A stretch of 64,000 nt of DNA from Providencia hangzhouensis (GCF_029193595.2 NZ_CP135052.1:1860001-1924000); one strand, 5' to 3'; numbered from the stretch's first letter, positions 52,803 to 63,303 are shown. The notes: a model not told the origin generated them from the sequence alone. A program made the numbers and translations.

Positions 52803-52847
52803 AAAAATCGAATAGCCTTCAATAACGATGTTAATCGAAGGCTATTC
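52803..52847 (-). terminator. Terminator of gltP
   Basis: An 11-bp perfect stem (GAATAGCCTTC / GAAGGCTATTC) encloses a smaller CGAT/ATCG stem and is followed on the minus strand by GATTTTTAC. Confidence 0.85.
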
Positions 52848-52872
52848 TAATATAGAGTTACTTTAGAATAAA

Positions 52873-54180
52873 CTAAAAACTTTCTTCATATTCACGAGCT
52901 TTTTTATCGTCATAGTTATGTTCCCATTTGGCAATAACAAGTGCGGCTAGCGCGTTGCCTACAACGTTAAGTGCAGTACGTGCCATATCAAGAATTCTGT
53001 CAACACCCGCAATGAATGCTAACCCTTCTAGTGGGATACCGACACTTCCTAATGTGGCAAGCAGAACAACAAATGAAACTCCAGGGACACCCGCAATGCC
53101 TTTAGATGTGATCATAAGGGTAAATACTAAGATTAGTTCTTGCCCAATGGAGAGTTCGATACCATAGAGTTGGGCAATAAAAATAGCAGCAATACTTTGG
53201 TATAATGTAGAGCCATCTAAGTTAAATGAATAGCCAATTGGAATAACAAAGCTTGTTACGGATTTAGGAGCGCCATATTTTTCCATTTTATCCATAATAC
53301 GAGGAAGTACGGTTTCAGAACTGGCTGTTGAGTAAGCGAGCAATAACTCATCTTTTAATATTTTCATTAAAGTGAAAATATTTATTCGACAATAACGAGC
53401 GACTAATCCTAGTACAACTACAGCAAAAAATATAATTGCACAATGGACGAGGATAACAAGTTTTAATAAAGGAACTAATGATGAAAAGCCGAAGTTAGCG
53501 ACGGTAACGGATATTAATGCGAAAACCCCGATTGGGGCATACATCATAATCATATTTGTTACACGGAACATTGTTTCAGAGAAAGTCTGTAATACATTGA
53601 GTAACGGTTGTTTCTTCTCTGATGGTAAAGAAGAGAGCCCCAAGCCAAATAATACAGCAAAAAAGATGACTGGTAGCATATCACCACTTGCCATCGCTGC
53701 GAAAATATTACTCGGAACTAAAGTTAAGATCGTATTAATGATCCCCGAAGGGTGGCTTTCGACTTCTTGAGTGGTTTTTTCATATTGAGAAATATCGACC
53801 TGCGTTAATTGCGACATATCGATACCAACACCAGGCTGGAATATATTGGCAAAAGAGATACCGACGATAATGGCAATTGTAGTGATAATTTCGAAATAAA
53901 GGATAGTTTTAAAGCCGAGAGAACCTAATTGCTTAGTATTACCAACCCCGGCTATTCCAACAATTAGAGTCGATATAACAATAGGAACAACAATCATTTT
54001 GATTAACTGAATAAATATTTTACCTGCCGGGGAAAGAATATTTAGAATCAACCAATCTTTGTACTCTGTATTATCATGTAAAAGTGCACCAGCAATAACA
54101 CCTAAAATAAGAGCAACCAGTATTTGCCATCCTAGGCCAAATTTAAACAGTTTCTTTTTAGTCACTTGGTTTAATGTCAT
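52873..54180 (-). CDS. gltP: Glutamate/aspartate:proton symporter GltP
   Basis: A 435-residue inner-membrane transporter of the DAACS (GltPh/EAAT-like) family (437 in E. coli). It has eight membrane helices with two re-entrant hairpins. The first hairpin carries the Ser-rich tip STASSETVLPRI near residue 278. The transport core has SFNLDGSTLYQS, and the second hairpin GIAGVPGVSFVVL is near 350. The segment DRILDMARTALNVVGNALA contains the substrate-binding Asp/Arg/Asn residues. Similarity to E. coli GltP is high over the full length. It is monocistronic. Confidence 0.92.
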   Translation of the reverse strand: MTLNQVTKKKLFKFGLGWQILVALILGVIAGALLHDNTEYKDWLILNILSPAGKIFIQLIKMIVVPIVISTLIVGIAGVGNTKQLGSLGFKTILYFEIITTIAIIVGISFANIFQPGVGIDMSQLTQVDISQYEKTTQEVESHPSGIINTILTLVPSNIFAAMASGDMLPVIFFAVLFGLGLSSLPSEKKQPLLNVLQTFSETMFRVTNMIMMYAPIGVFALISVTVANFGFSSLVPLLKLVILVHCAIIFFAVVVLGLVARYCRINIFTLMKILKDELLLAYSTASSETVLPRIMDKMEKYGAPKSVTSFVIPIGYSFNLDGSTLYQSIAAIFIAQLYGIELSIGQELILVFTLMITSKGIAGVPGVSFVVLLATLGSVGIPLEGLAFIAGVDRILDMARTALNVVGNALAALVIAKWEHNYDDKKAREYEESF

Positions 54181-54743
54181 AATGAAATCTCATTTTATAT
54201 TAATAATTTTTATGTATGTGTTGTTATTATCATAAATTTTATATCGAATATTCGAGAAAACTACAACTATTAACTCGATAAATTTGAGTAATTTCAATAT
54301 GTAATTTATATCAATATGTTTATTATGTTAAATTTAGATAGTAAAATAGCGATGCATGTTAAATGTTATGGATTTTTGTTAATAATCAGTAGATTTTAAG
54401 GTGAAGTTGTCATTTTAATTAAATGTAAGCAATTATTTTAAATTGTTAATGATATTGCTTTTTTGTTACTTATTTTTTCGCGAATAAAACTAGATAGAGT
54501 AAAAAACAACCTCTAAAAATAATCTTTTTATTGAAAAGTCAGCAGAATATAATTTTCTGTATAACTCATTCAATTTAATAAGTTAATAAAAAAAGAATTT
54601 AATTTGAGCTAATCATTATTAGAAGAATAGGAATTATTAAAATATCAAGGTATGACTATAAATGACCACCTACTAAAGTTTATGTAATGAAATTAGTAAG
54701 GGATGAGCGAGTTAAATAAGAAAACTATTAATATTAAAGCAAC
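54181..54743. other. Intergenic region upstream of gltP
   Basis: About 560 very AT-rich bases between the gltP start and the end of the GntR-family gene. No gene, RNA or clear operator was recognised. Confidence 0.5.
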
Positions 54744-55406
54744 TCAAAGTGCAGATTGTTTCCGTTTAAATGCAGCGAGTAATGTGCGTTCAGAAAGGTC
54801 TAAGTAATCACGTAACATATTAGAGGCATCTAAATTTTGGCCAGAGTCTAATAATCTAAGAATAGAATGGTTTTTATCAATATAGGGAGCATATAAAATT
54901 TTAGGGTCATTAAGATGACCAAAGGCCAGCCGTAATTCAGCGGATACATTACGGTATAATTTAATTAAGCGTTCGCTGTCAGATAGCTCAACAATGGCAG
55001 TATGAAATTTCATATTTGCAGTTCCTACACCCACCCAATTTTCTGTCTTTTCATGTTCACGAGCTTCTTGAACAGCATCTTTCATTTTTTGAACTGATGG
55101 ATGCAAGGCATATGCATGAGTTAGTGCATCACATTCAATGAGTCGGCGAACTTGATAAATATCGATAATGGCAGCCATATCAGGCACTGAGACAAATACG
55201 CCCTTATTTGGGGCATAAGTTAATAAACCTTCCTGTGTGAGTACGCGAAAAACTTCTCGCAATGTATTTCGAGAAATATCGAGTTCCTCACTTAATGCTG
55301 CTTCAGATAAGCGTTGACCTGGTGTGATCTCCCCAACTGTTATCTTATGGCGTATAACTTCTGCAATAGTGACAGATAAAGTTTGTACAACAGGTTGTTT
55401 TTTCAT
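54744..55406 (-). CDS. GntR-family regulator (FadR/FCD subfamily)
   Basis: A 220-residue transcription factor. The winged helix-turn-helix covers about residues 8-72 (GQRLSEAALSEELDISRNTLREVFRVL). The C-terminal FCD ligand domain covers about 80-210 and keeps the metal-site residues in RLIECDALTHAY and MKFHTAIVELS. It is divergent from the 5-oxoprolinase-type operon across 400 bases that contain two palindromes, so it probably controls that operon in response to its substrate. The specific ligand is not known. Confidence 0.88.
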   Translation of the reverse strand: MKKQPVVQTLSVTIAEVIRHKITVGEITPGQRLSEAALSEELDISRNTLREVFRVLTQEGLLTYAPNKGVFVSVPDMAAIIDIYQVRRLIECDALTHAYALHPSVQKMKDAVQEAREHEKTENWVGVGTANMKFHTAIVELSDSERLIKLYRNVSAELRLAFGHLNDPKILYAPYIDKNHSILRLLDSGQNLDASNMLRDYLDLSERTLLAAFKRKQSAL

Positions 55407-55539
55407 AATAAAGGCTAATTTTAGTCTCAGGGGTGATAAGGCGTTATATTCCCATATTCAAGTTATAGCAGCAAGTTTCCTTTCTCTATTACTTATTCCA
55501 TTCCATATATTTGCACAAGAATAGTGAAATTTAAATTTA

Positions 55540-55558
55540 TTGCATCAATTTGGTGCAA
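55540..55558. promoter_or_regulatory. 19-bp palindrome in the GntR-ycsG intergenic region
   Basis: TTGCATCAA-T-TTGGTGCAA is an inverted repeat with 8 of 9 arm positions matching. A possible further half-site TTGCACAAG lies at 55511-55519. It is about 135 bases from the GntR start and is a candidate operator. Confidence 0.5.
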
Positions 55559-55674
55559 ATTGCTCGATAAACAATATGGTTTGTCAGCCAAAATTGTTAA
55601 AAAAGTGATCTCGTCTTGATTTTTAAACCAGCAATTACGATTTTTATTGATTGTTTATTCATCATTTAATACTA

Positions 55675-55687
55675 ATTGTTCAACAAT
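55675..55687. promoter_or_regulatory. Perfect palindrome matching the FadR-type GntR operator
   Basis: ATTGTT-C-AACAAT contains TTGTTCAACAA, which fits the FadR-subfamily consensus TNGTNNNACNA. It lies 124 bases before the first gene of the operon. The rest of the 55407-55810 intergenic region is AT-rich and otherwise featureless. Confidence 0.55.
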
Positions 55688-55810
55688 CTATTAAAAATGA
55701 ATTAACAATACAGCTAACAAGTAGAACAATGGCACGATAATTGCCTTAGTGATTGTGACATCAACAACTACATTAATAATTAAAACAATAACTATTAGAG
55801 GAGTATTCAT

Positions 55811-57052
55811 ATGGCAGCTCAAGAAAGTGCACCAAGTACTGCTGAATATGTGAAAAGCCGCCGTTCATCACTGATAAGCGCAATCTTTTTAATGGCAACC
55901 TCAGCCATTGGGCCTGGGTTTATCACACAAACTGCGACTTTTACCGTGACATTAGGAGCCGCTTTTGCCTTCGGGATATTAGCGTCTATTGTGATTGACT
56001 TCATTGTGCAGCAAAACATATGGCGGGTTGTTACCCTGACTAAAATGCACTCATCCGAAATTGCGAATGCCACAATTCCTGGGAGTGGCTATTTATTAGC
56101 GATATTAGTTATTTTTGGCGGGCTAATATTTAATATTGGCAATATAGCTGGTGCAGGTTTAGGGCTTAATGCGTTAGTCGGATTAGACCCGAAATGGGGC
56201 GGTTTGATTAGTGCATTATTGGCAATTTATATTTTTTCCTCCCGTAAGGCCAGCACCTTTATCGATAGGTTAATCATTGGGTTAGGTGTAGTAATGATTG
56301 GCTTAACTTTATTTGTCGCTATCGCATCAAACCCACCTGTTGGGGAAGCATTACGTCAAAGCGTATTACCTGACACAGTTGATTTTGCCATGATAACCAC
56401 TATTGTTGGGGGCACTGTTGGGGGATATATCTGTTATGCAGGCGCTCATCGCTTATTGGATAAAGGCGCTGTAGGTATTGAAAACATTAAAGTTGTTTCT
56501 AGCGCAGCCACAAAAGGCATCTTAGTTGTTGGGTTGATGCGTTACATTTTGTTCTTGGCTATCTTAGGTGTGGTAGCCAGTGGTGTGACTATTGATATTT
56601 CAGGGCATGCTGCAAACCCTGCATCTCAAGCATTTCAGGCTGCCGCTGGTAATTTTGGTTTACGTATTTTTGGTTTAATTCTATGGGCTGCTGCACTCAC
56701 CAGTGTGATTGGTGCAGCGTATACCTCAATGAGCTTCTTAACGGCATTTAAGTCCTCTATTACAGAAAGGCAGCGTAATGTTGCAACGATTATATTCATC
56801 GCAGTTTCTCTGATTGTTTATTTATCCATGGGAACAGCCCCCGCTGCATTATTAGTTTTTGCTGGTGGTTTCAATGGGTTAATTTTACCTATTGGTTTAA
56901 CTTTATTTGTTTATATCGGCTGGAAGCGCTCAGATTTAATGTCGGGTTACCATTATCCACGTTGGCTATTATGGTCAGGTGTCGTGACATGTGCGCTAAC
57001 TTGGTATATGGGCGCGATGTCTGTCGGTGCAATCTTTAATTATCTGAAATAA
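55811..57052 (+). CDS. NRAMP-like transporter (YcsG family)
   Basis: A 413-residue inner-membrane protein with about 11 hydrophobic segments, related to NRAMP metal transporters. The first helix has [14 protein letters not shown] in place of the canonical NRAMP DPGN metal motif. That suggests the substrate may not be a divalent metal. Family members are commonly encoded beside LamB/YcsF (pxpA) and KipI/KipA genes, so uptake of 5-oxoproline or a related compound is a reasonable inference. GAGGAG precedes the ATG. pxpA begins 14 bases after the stop. Confidence 0.8.
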   Translation: MAAQESAPSTAEYVKSRRSSLISAIFLMATSAIGPGFITQTATFTVTLGAAFAFGILASIVIDFIVQQNIWRVVTLTKMHSSEIANATIPGSGYLLAILVIFGGLIFNIGNIAGAGLGLNALVGLDPKWGGLISALLAIYIFSSRKASTFIDRLIIGLGVVMIGLTLFVAIASNPPVGEALRQSVLPDTVDFAMITTIVGGTVGGYICYAGAHRLLDKGAVGIENIKVVSSAATKGILVVGLMRYILFLAILGVVASGVTIDISGHAANPASQAFQAAAGNFGLRIFGLILWAAALTSVIGAAYTSMSFLTAFKSSITERQRNVATIIFIAVSLIVYLSMGTAPAALLVFAGGFNGLILPIGLTLFVYIGWKRSDLMSGYHYPRWLLWSGVVTCALTWYMGAMSVGAIFNYLK

Positions 57053-57066
57053 CTCAAGGAGTAGCC

Positions 57067-57846
57067 ATGAAAAAGCAAATTGATTTAAATAGCGACCTTG
57101 GGGAGAGTTTTGGACAATGGGAAATGGGCAATGATACCGCCATTCTTCCCGTTGTTAGTAGTGCGAACATTGCCTGCGGTTTTCATGCAGGCTCACCTGA
57201 AGGGATATTAAAAACCCTTAACGCGGCGAAGGAAAATGGTGTTGCTGTTGGTGCTCATGTTGGTTATCCCGACTTAGTGGGATTTGGTCGACGTAATATG
57301 GATATTGCATCGAGTGAATTAACTGCAGACGTGATTTATCAAATTGGTGCATTACAAGGGTTAGCAACCGCAGCAGGGGCACAAGTTTTATATGTTAAGC
57401 CTCATGGTGCACTGTATAACACGATTGCTCATGATAAACGCCAAGCAATGGCCGTTATTGATGCGATATTAGCCATTGATAAGCAATTGATATTAGTGGC
57501 ATTAGCAGGGTCACCATTAATTGAGTGGGCAAGAGAATGTGGCTTAAATGTGGTCGCAGAAGCTTTTGCTGATAGAGCTTATAACAGTGATGGCACATTA
57601 GTATCTCGAAAATTAGCCGGTTCAGTATTACATGACCCACAGATAGTTGCAGACCGCATGTTGCAGTTGGTCATGGAAGGCGGAGTGATGTCGATTGATG
57701 GAAAATTTACACCTGTTGACGCTGGGTCGATTTGTGTTCATGGGGATAGCCCTGGCGCCCTTGAAATGGCGAAACAGGTGCGAGCCGTATTAGAACAACA
57801 AGGTATTGAAATTTATGGTTTTGCCCATAAAGGAGATCATGAATGA
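57067..57846 (+). CDS. pxpA: 5-oxoprolinase subunit A (LamB/YcsF family)
   Basis: A 259-residue LamB/YcsF protein. The N-terminal motif [19 protein letters not shown] and [10 protein letters not shown] are family signatures; the later [10 protein letters not shown] and [11 protein letters not shown] carry further conserved polar residues. With PxpB and PxpC it forms the ATP-dependent prokaryotic 5-oxoprolinase that opens pyroglutamate to glutamate. The start has AAGGAG 6 bases upstream. It overlaps the next gene by 4 bases (ATGA). Confidence 0.92.
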   Translation: MKKQIDLNSDLGESFGQWEMGNDTAILPVVSSANIACGFHAGSPEGILKTLNAAKENGVAVGAHVGYPDLVGFGRRNMDIASSELTADVIYQIGALQGLATAAGAQVLYVKPHGALYNTIAHDKRQAMAVIDAILAIDKQLILVALAGSPLIEWARECGLNVVAEAFADRAYNSDGTLVSRKLAGSVLHDPQIVADRMLQLVMEGGVMSIDGKFTPVDAGSICVHGDSPGALEMAKQVRAVLEQQGIEIYGFAHKGDHE

Positions 57847-58649
57847 CACAGCTAATGAAAGCATCACTGCAGGCCATCGAAGCTGCTCGCCTTGCACGGC
57901 AAGCTATCCGCGAAGGATATGACAAACCAACAGCAGGCCTTGCCCCGGGTATGACTCAAGCCAACATGATTGCGTTGCCACGTGACTGGGCATTTGACTT
58001 CTTATTATATGCTCAGCGTAACCCAAAGAGCTGCCCTGTTTTAGACGTATGTGAAGCAGGGAGCTGGCAAACTGTCCTAGCTGAAGGTGCCGATTTACGC
58101 ACGGATATCCCACGTTACCGTGTGTGGGAAAAAGGACAATTAATTGATGAAATTACGGATGCGACAGCAATCTATCAACAACATCCTGATTTAGTCACTT
58201 TTTTAATTGGTTGCAGTTTTACATTCGAAACGCCAATGATTGAAGCAGGTATTGATATACGGCATATCACGGATAAATCGAATGTTCCGATGTATAAGAC
58301 TAATCGTCTTTGTCGCCCAGCAGGGCGTTTACAAGGCGAATTAGTGGTTTCAATGCGACCAATACCTGCAAATCGCGTGGCTGATGCAGTGAGTATTACT
58401 GGTCGGTTTCCCGCAGTGCATGGCACTCCTGTTCATATTGGTGCGCCAGAACAATTAGGTATTGCTGACATTATGCAGCCTGACTTCGGTGATGCGGTTC
58501 GTATTGAAGAGGGCGAAATTCCCGTTTTTTGGGCTTGCGGTGTAACGCCTCAAGCGGCAGTAATGAAATCTGGGGTTCCATTCGCATTAAGCCATGCACC
58601 CGGTTACATGTTTATTACGGATGTACCTGATGCCGCATATCACATATAG
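57843..58649 (+). CDS. DUF1445 putative hydro-lyase (YcsI family)
   Basis: A 268-residue member of the YcsI/DUF1445 family (D-glutamate cyclase-like fold in related proteins). Conserved segments include [18 protein letters not shown] near residue 22, [17 protein letters not shown] near 120, and [13 protein letters not shown] near 225. In mitochondrial relatives a DUF1445 domain interconverts D-glutamate and 5-oxo-D-proline. That would fit a role in feeding the neighbouring 5-oxoprolinase, but this is inference. It is coupled to pxpA by a 4-base overlap. Confidence 0.88.
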   Translation: MTQLMKASLQAIEAARLARQAIREGYDKPTAGLAPGMTQANMIALPRDWAFDFLLYAQRNPKSCPVLDVCEAGSWQTVLAEGADLRTDIPRYRVWEKGQLIDEITDATAIYQQHPDLVTFLIGCSFTFETPMIEAGIDIRHITDKSNVPMYKTNRLCRPAGRLQGELVVSMRPIPANRVADAVSITGRFPAVHGTPVHIGAPEQLGIADIMQPDFGDAVRIEEGEIPVFWACGVTPQAAVMKSGVPFALSHAPGYMFITDVPDAAYHI

Positions 58650-58658
58650 AGGTGCCAA

Positions 58659-60233
58659 TTGAGATTTTTACCCGTCAATTTAAGTGCTTTTATGGTGGAG
58701 TTGGAATGTCTTGAACAAACAATGGCATTGGCTGATTCTTTAACAGAAATGCCCATTTATGGGATTGATGAAATAACACCAGCAGCAAGGACGATTTTAA
58801 TTCGTTACAACCCGTTCAGGATTGATGTAAATGAGTTGGTTGAAAAGATATCGGTTAGGGATGTGTCGAGAAGAGTTGGTAAGGCCAGTAAATTGGTCAC
58901 TATCCCTGTTCATTACAATGGAGAGGATCTTTCGGATGTTGCAGCGCATTTAGGGATATCCACTGCAGAAGTGATACGTCGTCACACAGAAAATGAATTT
59001 CAGGTTGCATTTAGCGGTTTTGCTCCGGGTTTTGGTTACATGGTGTCGAAAGGCGCTAATCTGAATGTTCCAAGGCGTCAATCACCAAGAGTGCGTATCC
59101 CTGCGGGATCTGTTGCCTTAGCCGGGGAGTTTAGCAGTGTTTATCCACAAGCTAGCCCAGGGGGATGGCAGTTAATCGGTGTGACTGAGCTATTAATGTG
59201 GGATATCAATCGACCAGAACCCGCACTTGTTCAGGCAGGCATGCGGGTAAACTTTGTTGATGCAACAAAAAGCCAGATTAGCTATAGCTTGCCAACTAAA
59301 GTAAGTATTGAAAAAAATGCTGAGAATGTCAGTGCTGATTTAACCGTTTTAGCGACAGGATTACAGGTTTTATTTCAAGATTTAGGGCGTATTGGCCAAT
59401 CAGCATTAGGTATTTCAGAATCTGGCAGTATGGATAAATCGGCATTGCGTAGTGCAAACCGTATTGTGGGGAATAAATCAGACTCCGCCGTTTTAGAGAT
59501 AACGCAAGGTGGGTTTAAGGCACAAGTGCACAAAGACCTTATTATTGCAGTGACTGGTGCGCCTTGTTCTATTGAGGTTATTACGGAAGAACACCAACAA
59601 TATCAAGTTAATACTTATCAACCGATTCATTTAGCAAAAGGCGACACCATTAAATTAAGCCGTCCGAACAAAGGTGTACGTAGTTATTTCGCTGTGCGGG
59701 GTGGTTTTAATATTGAACCTATTTTATCGAGTTGCTCGTTTGATACGCTGGCGCAAGTTGGCCCAGCCCCAATCAAGGTAGGTCAAACATTAACGGTTAG
59801 CACTGATTCGTCTCCATTAGCCGTTTCATTAAATGAGACACCTGCTTTTGATTACCCAGCAGAAAATGATGTTGTGGTTTTGGATGTGATATTGGGACCT
59901 CGAACGGATTGGTTTACAAAACAAGCCGTTGGCCAACTAACAAGGCAATTATGGCAAGTCACTGCGTCATCAAATCGAATAGGCCTGCGCTTATCTAGTG
60001 AAAAACCGTTAGAGCGCGAACAACTACAGGAGCTACCGAGTGAAGGAACTTGCATTGGGGCTATTCAAGTGCCAGCAAATGGCCAGCCCGTTTTGTTTCT
60101 CAATGATCACCCTTTAACCGGCGGTTATCCCGTCATTGGCGCGGTATGTGAATACCATTTGGATTTAGCAGGGCAAATCCCTGTGAATGCCAAAATACGT
60201 TTTAATCCACTTGGTGAATTTAAAGTATTATAA
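58659..60233 (+). CDS. Fused 5-oxoprolinase subunits B-C (KipI-KipA)
   Basis: A 524-residue fusion of PxpB (KipI/AHS1, about residues 1-215) and PxpC (KipA/AHS2, about 225-524). The first domain has the signature FAPGFGYM followed by [14 protein letters not shown]. The second begins [19 protein letters not shown] and has [19 protein letters not shown] near the end. In many bacteria the two are separate genes. The same pair of domains forms the carboxyltransferase part of urea carboxylase. The start is TTG at 58659, with AGAGG about 6 bases upstream. The gap to the preceding stop is 9 bases, and the biotin carboxylase gene follows within 16. Confidence 0.9.
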   Translation: MRFLPVNLSAFMVELECLEQTMALADSLTEMPIYGIDEITPAARTILIRYNPFRIDVNELVEKISVRDVSRRVGKASKLVTIPVHYNGEDLSDVAAHLGISTAEVIRRHTENEFQVAFSGFAPGFGYMVSKGANLNVPRRQSPRVRIPAGSVALAGEFSSVYPQASPGGWQLIGVTELLMWDINRPEPALVQAGMRVNFVDATKSQISYSLPTKVSIEKNAENVSADLTVLATGLQVLFQDLGRIGQSALGISESGSMDKSALRSANRIVGNKSDSAVLEITQGGFKAQVHKDLIIAVTGAPCSIEVITEEHQQYQVNTYQPIHLAKGDTIKLSRPNKGVRSYFAVRGGFNIEPILSSCSFDTLAQVGPAPIKVGQTLTVSTDSSPLAVSLNETPAFDYPAENDVVVLDVILGPRTDWFTKQAVGQLTRQLWQVTASSNRIGLRLSSEKPLEREQLQELPSEGTCIGAIQVPANGQPVLFLNDHPLTGGYPVIGAVCEYHLDLAGQIPVNAKIRFNPLGEFKVL

Positions 60234-60249
60234 GGGAGCCATTGTGCTT

Positions 60250-61989
60250 ATGAAAATGAATAACAACAAAAAACATAAAGTATTGATTGCTAATCGAGGC
60301 GAAATTGCAGTTCGTATTATCCGTGCATGTCGTGATTATGGTTTCCAGTCTGTTGCGGTTTATGCGGACAGTGACATTGAAGCTCTCCACGTCAAAATGG
60401 CTGATGAAGCCTACGGGCTTGGGGGAAACTCGCCAGCAGAAAGTTATTTAAATATTGAAAAGTTGATTAGTATCGCTCAGCAGTCTGGTTCAACTATGGT
60501 GCATCCGGGGTATGGTTTTTTATCTGAACGCGCTGAATTTGCGCGTGCAGTTGAAGCCGCAGGGTTAATCTGGATTGGGCCTAGCGCAAACAGCATTGAT
60601 ATACTAGGGGATAAGGTTCAAGCTCGCCATATTGCAATGCAAGTCGGTGCACCGCTAGTGGTTGGTACAAAAGACCCTGTGAATAGTGCACAAGAAGTAC
60701 TGGAATTTGCTCATCAACATGGTTTACCTATTGCCATTAAAGCGGCATTTGGTGGTGGTGGCCGAGGGCTAAAAGTAGCTTGGCAACTCCATGAAGTTGA
60801 AGAACTTTATCATTCAGCTGTGCGTGAAGCGACCGCGGCATTTGGCCGAGGTGAATGTTTTATTGAACAATTTTTGCATAACCCTCGGCACATTGAAGCC
60901 CAAGTTATTGCAGATACGCATGGCAACGTGCTGGTGGTGGGAACACGTGATTGTTCACTACAACGGCGTAATCAAAAACTGGTTGAAGAGTCGCCAGCCC
61001 CTTTTTTATCGGAGAAGCAACAACAGCAAATTATCCAAGCCTCAACGGATATTTGCCGCAAAGCGGGCTATGTGGGAGCAGGAACCGTTGAATTTTTGCT
61101 AAGCCAAGATGGAACGCTGTCATTTTTAGAAGTGAATACGCGCTTACAGGTTGAGCACCCAGTCACAGAGGAAACCGCAGGGATTGACTTAGTGATTGAG
61201 CAGTTACGTATTGCGGAAGGTTTACCTTTAAGTATTAATGAGATGCCGACTCCTCGAGGGCATGCGTTTGAATTTCGTATTAATGCCGAAGATGCTGGGA
61301 ATGGTTTTTTACCGACCCCCGGCACTATTACTGTTTTTGATGCACCAACGGGGCCGGGAGTCCGTGTTGATAGTGGCGTAACGGCAGGGACAACAATACC
61401 GGGTACCTTTGATTCATTAATGGCCAAATTAATTGTCGTGGGGAGTACACGTGACCAAGCTATTTCGCGTGCACGTCGAGCACTGGCAGAATTTAATATT
61501 GAAGGTGTTGCATCCGTATTACCATTCCATCGTGCAGTAATAGAACAAGCTGATTTTTGTGATAATTTTAGTGTACATACGCGTTGGATAGAGACTGAAT
61601 TTAATGTGGAAATTCCACCAGCAAAACGGCAAATTCCATTATCGGATCCTGCGATGACTCGTACTTTTATTGAAATTGATGGGAAGCGTTGTGAGCTAGG
61701 TTTGCCCACTCAACTTTTTTCTGGTTTCTCAGTCAATAATTCAGCGGCATCCCATTCGGCCCCTCAATTAGTTGATAATCCTGATGCGGTCAACGCACCT
61801 ATTTCCGGGATATTATTTAACTGGCTGATCCCTCAAGGAAATAATGTTTCTGAAGGGGATGTAATTGGTGTAATGGAAGCCATGAAAATGGAAGTGCAAA
61901 TTGTTGCACACCGAACAGGAACGTTGAAGTATTGCGCTACTAAAGGGGATTTTGTTGAAGCAGAAAGCCCAATAGCTGAAATTATTTAG
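60250..61989 (+). CDS. Biotin carboxylase fused to biotin carboxyl carrier domain
   Basis: A protein of about 579 residues. The AccC-like biotin carboxylase covers about residues 8-455: [14 protein letters not shown], the ATP-grasp loop [13 protein letters not shown] near 175, and the catalytic [15 protein letters not shown] near 290. A linker leads to a C-terminal biotinyl domain with EAMKME and biotin acceptor K546. It has no carboxyltransferase domain of its own and is longer than E. coli AccC (449), so it is unlikely to be the housekeeping enzyme. The ATG at 60250 lies 11 bases after GGGAG; a GTG at 60244 has better spacing. It is the last gene of the operon. Confidence 0.88.
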   Translation: MKMNNNKKHKVLIANRGEIAVRIIRACRDYGFQSVAVYADSDIEALHVKMADEAYGLGGNSPAESYLNIEKLISIAQQSGSTMVHPGYGFLSERAEFARAVEAAGLIWIGPSANSIDILGDKVQARHIAMQVGAPLVVGTKDPVNSAQEVLEFAHQHGLPIAIKAAFGGGGRGLKVAWQLHEVEELYHSAVREATAAFGRGECFIEQFLHNPRHIEAQVIADTHGNVLVVGTRDCSLQRRNQKLVEESPAPFLSEKQQQQIIQASTDICRKAGYVGAGTVEFLLSQDGTLSFLEVNTRLQVEHPVTEETAGIDLVIEQLRIAEGLPLSINEMPTPRGHAFEFRINAEDAGNGFLPTPGTITVFDAPTGPGVRVDSGVTAGTTIPGTFDSLMAKLIVVGSTRDQAISRARRALAEFNIEGVASVLPFHRAVIEQADFCDNFSVHTRWIETEFNVEIPPAKRQIPLSDPAMTRTFIEIDGKRCELGLPTQLFSGFSVNNSAASHSAPQLVDNPDAVNAPISGILFNWLIPQGNNVSEGDVIGVMEAMKMEVQIVAHRTGTLKYCATKGDFVEAESPIAEII

Positions 61990-62003
61990 TTTGATGCCAA
62001 TTA

Positions 62004-62032
62004 AGTTTGAGCTAAAGGAGTTAGCTCAAACT
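62004..62032. terminator. Hairpin ending the 5-oxoprolinase operon
   Basis: A 12-bp perfect stem (AGTTTGAGCTAA / TTAGCTCAAACT) has an AGGAG loop. It overlaps the stop codon of the convergent small gene and has no T-run. Confidence 0.65.
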
Positions 62033-62300
62033 AACGGGAAATTCGCTCTGGCAGTGTTCTTAGAGGAAGATGAGGCGCAGGAATAGCATGTTTTTCTTCA
62101 GCGGTCATTTCATTGCTATCGCGGTAAACCTCACCACAGAGAAAGTAGAGATTCGGTCGTTTTGATTCTAGGTATTTTTTTCGGCTCATGCATTGTTCTT
62201 GTGTAAAAATAGTTTCAGTCACCGGTAATGCATCGCATGAATCCGTACCACAAGGGCTAACCCATAACGCCCAACCAATGAGTACCATATGTCCTGCCAT
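62031..62300 (-). CDS. Small Cys-containing protein of unknown function
   Basis: An 89-residue protein I cannot name. It has a hydrophobic N-terminus (VLIGWALWV) and four Cys at 17, 22, 37 and 55, the last in YFLCGEVYR. The pattern of hydrophobic start, two Cys and then FTQEQC loosely recalls the YebW/DUF1482 group, but this is only an impression. If the N-terminus is a signal or anchor, the Cys residues could form disulphides in the periplasm. GGAAGG lies 8 bases before the ATG at 62300, which supports expression. Confidence 0.65.
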   Translation of the reverse strand: MAGHMVLIGWALWVSPCGTDSCDALPVTETIFTQEQCMSRKKYLESKRPNLYFLCGEVYRDSNEMTAEEKHAIPAPHLPLRTLPERISR

Positions 62301-62703
62301 TTACATTGCCTTCCTTAATAAGAACCAATATGAACCGCTGAAAGTGATGACTGCAAGTAACTATCTAATTCACATACGCATTATAGGTTAAATTCTAACA
62401 TTGAGTTAACCAAATGTATGTATTTAGGCATGATGAATTGTTTCATTCACACTAAAAAGCAAATCGTTATAAATTAAAAAGTTGGGAATTATCATAAGTA
62501 GAAAATAAATGATTTGATAATAAATAAAGTAGTATATTGTTAAAATTACACTATCAATATTGCATGTTTTTTTGGTGTCAGATCGCAAAAAAACAAAATA
62601 ATTATCTACAAACAGCCGATATTAGAGCTCAAGCCTGTCAATTAAGGCTATTTTTAACTAGGATTATGACAACCTCTAATAAGAAAACAGATAGGAATAA
62701 ATC
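62301..62703. other. Intergenic region upstream of the DUF924 gene
   Basis: About 400 AT-rich bases between divergent genes; nothing beyond presumed promoters is seen. Confidence 0.5.
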
Positions 62704-63246
62704 ATGAATGCCATGGAAGAAGTGCTTTCATTTTGGTTTGAGGAATCGACACCAAAACAATGGTTTGAAAAAAGCGCTAAGTTTGATTTGACGATAGCAC
62801 AACGGTTTGCTCATATCTGTGAACGTGCAGCTAAGGGAGAATTAGCTTATTGGCGGGCATCCATTCGTGGACGTTTAGCGGAAATTATTGTTCTAGACCA
62901 GTTTTCACGTAACTTATGGCGTGATACACCACGGTCTTTTGCTCAAGATGGGATGGCTTTAGCATTAGCGCAAGAGGCGATTAAGCAACATGATTATAAC
63001 CTTCTGACGCTGTCACAGCGCAAGTTTGTTTTAATGCCATTTATGCACTCTGAATCCAGTTTTATACATTTACAGGCGGTTGAGCTATTTCGCATGCTGG
63101 GTGATGACGGTACATTAGATTTTGAAATGAGACATAAAGCGATTATTGATAAATTTGGCCGTTATCCTCACCGTAATGAAATTTTAGGTCGGCCATCAAC
63201 ACAAGAAGAAATTGCATTTTTACAAGAGCCAAACTCTTCTTTTTAG
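62704..63246 (+). CDS. DUF924 family protein
   Basis: A 180-residue member of the DUF924 family, which has a tetratricopeptide-like all-helical fold. The signatures are VLSFWFEESTPKQWFEKS at the start, RGRLAEIIVLDQFSRNLWR near residue 57, FVLMPFMHSES near 115 and FGRYPHRNEILGRPST near 155. No enzymatic role is established. AGGAA lies about 7 bases before the ATG. Gene context gives no strong clue. Confidence 0.9.
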   Translation: MNAMEEVLSFWFEESTPKQWFEKSAKFDLTIAQRFAHICERAAKGELAYWRASIRGRLAEIIVLDQFSRNLWRDTPRSFAQDGMALALAQEAIKQHDYNLLTLSQRKFVLMPFMHSESSFIHLQAVELFRMLGDDGTLDFEMRHKAIIDKFGRYPHRNEILGRPSTQEEIAFLQEPNSSF

Positions 63247-63251
63247 ACTAA

Positions 63252-63302
63252 AACCAAATGAGCCCATATTTTGTTTAACTAGCTCATTTGGTTTAGTTTT
63301 TA
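63252..63302. terminator. Bidirectional terminator between the DUF924 gene and dmsD
   Basis: A 12-bp core stem (AACCAAATGAGC / GCTCATTTGGTT), extended by further A-T pairs with one bulge, has an 18-base loop and a T-run on the plus strand. Confidence 0.85.
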
Positions 63303-63303
63303 T

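Larger units (their letters stand above)
52391..52872. other. Intergenic region between convergent lpxP and gltP
   Basis: About 480 AT-rich bases. Apart from the two hairpins listed separately there is an imperfect 9-bp hairpin at 52472-52496. No gene is supported. Confidence 0.5.

Noticed and set aside
61068..61709. 213-codon antisense open frame inside the biotin carboxylase gene
   Set aside because: It is a by-product of the sense gene, with no ribosome site and no recognisable protein features.
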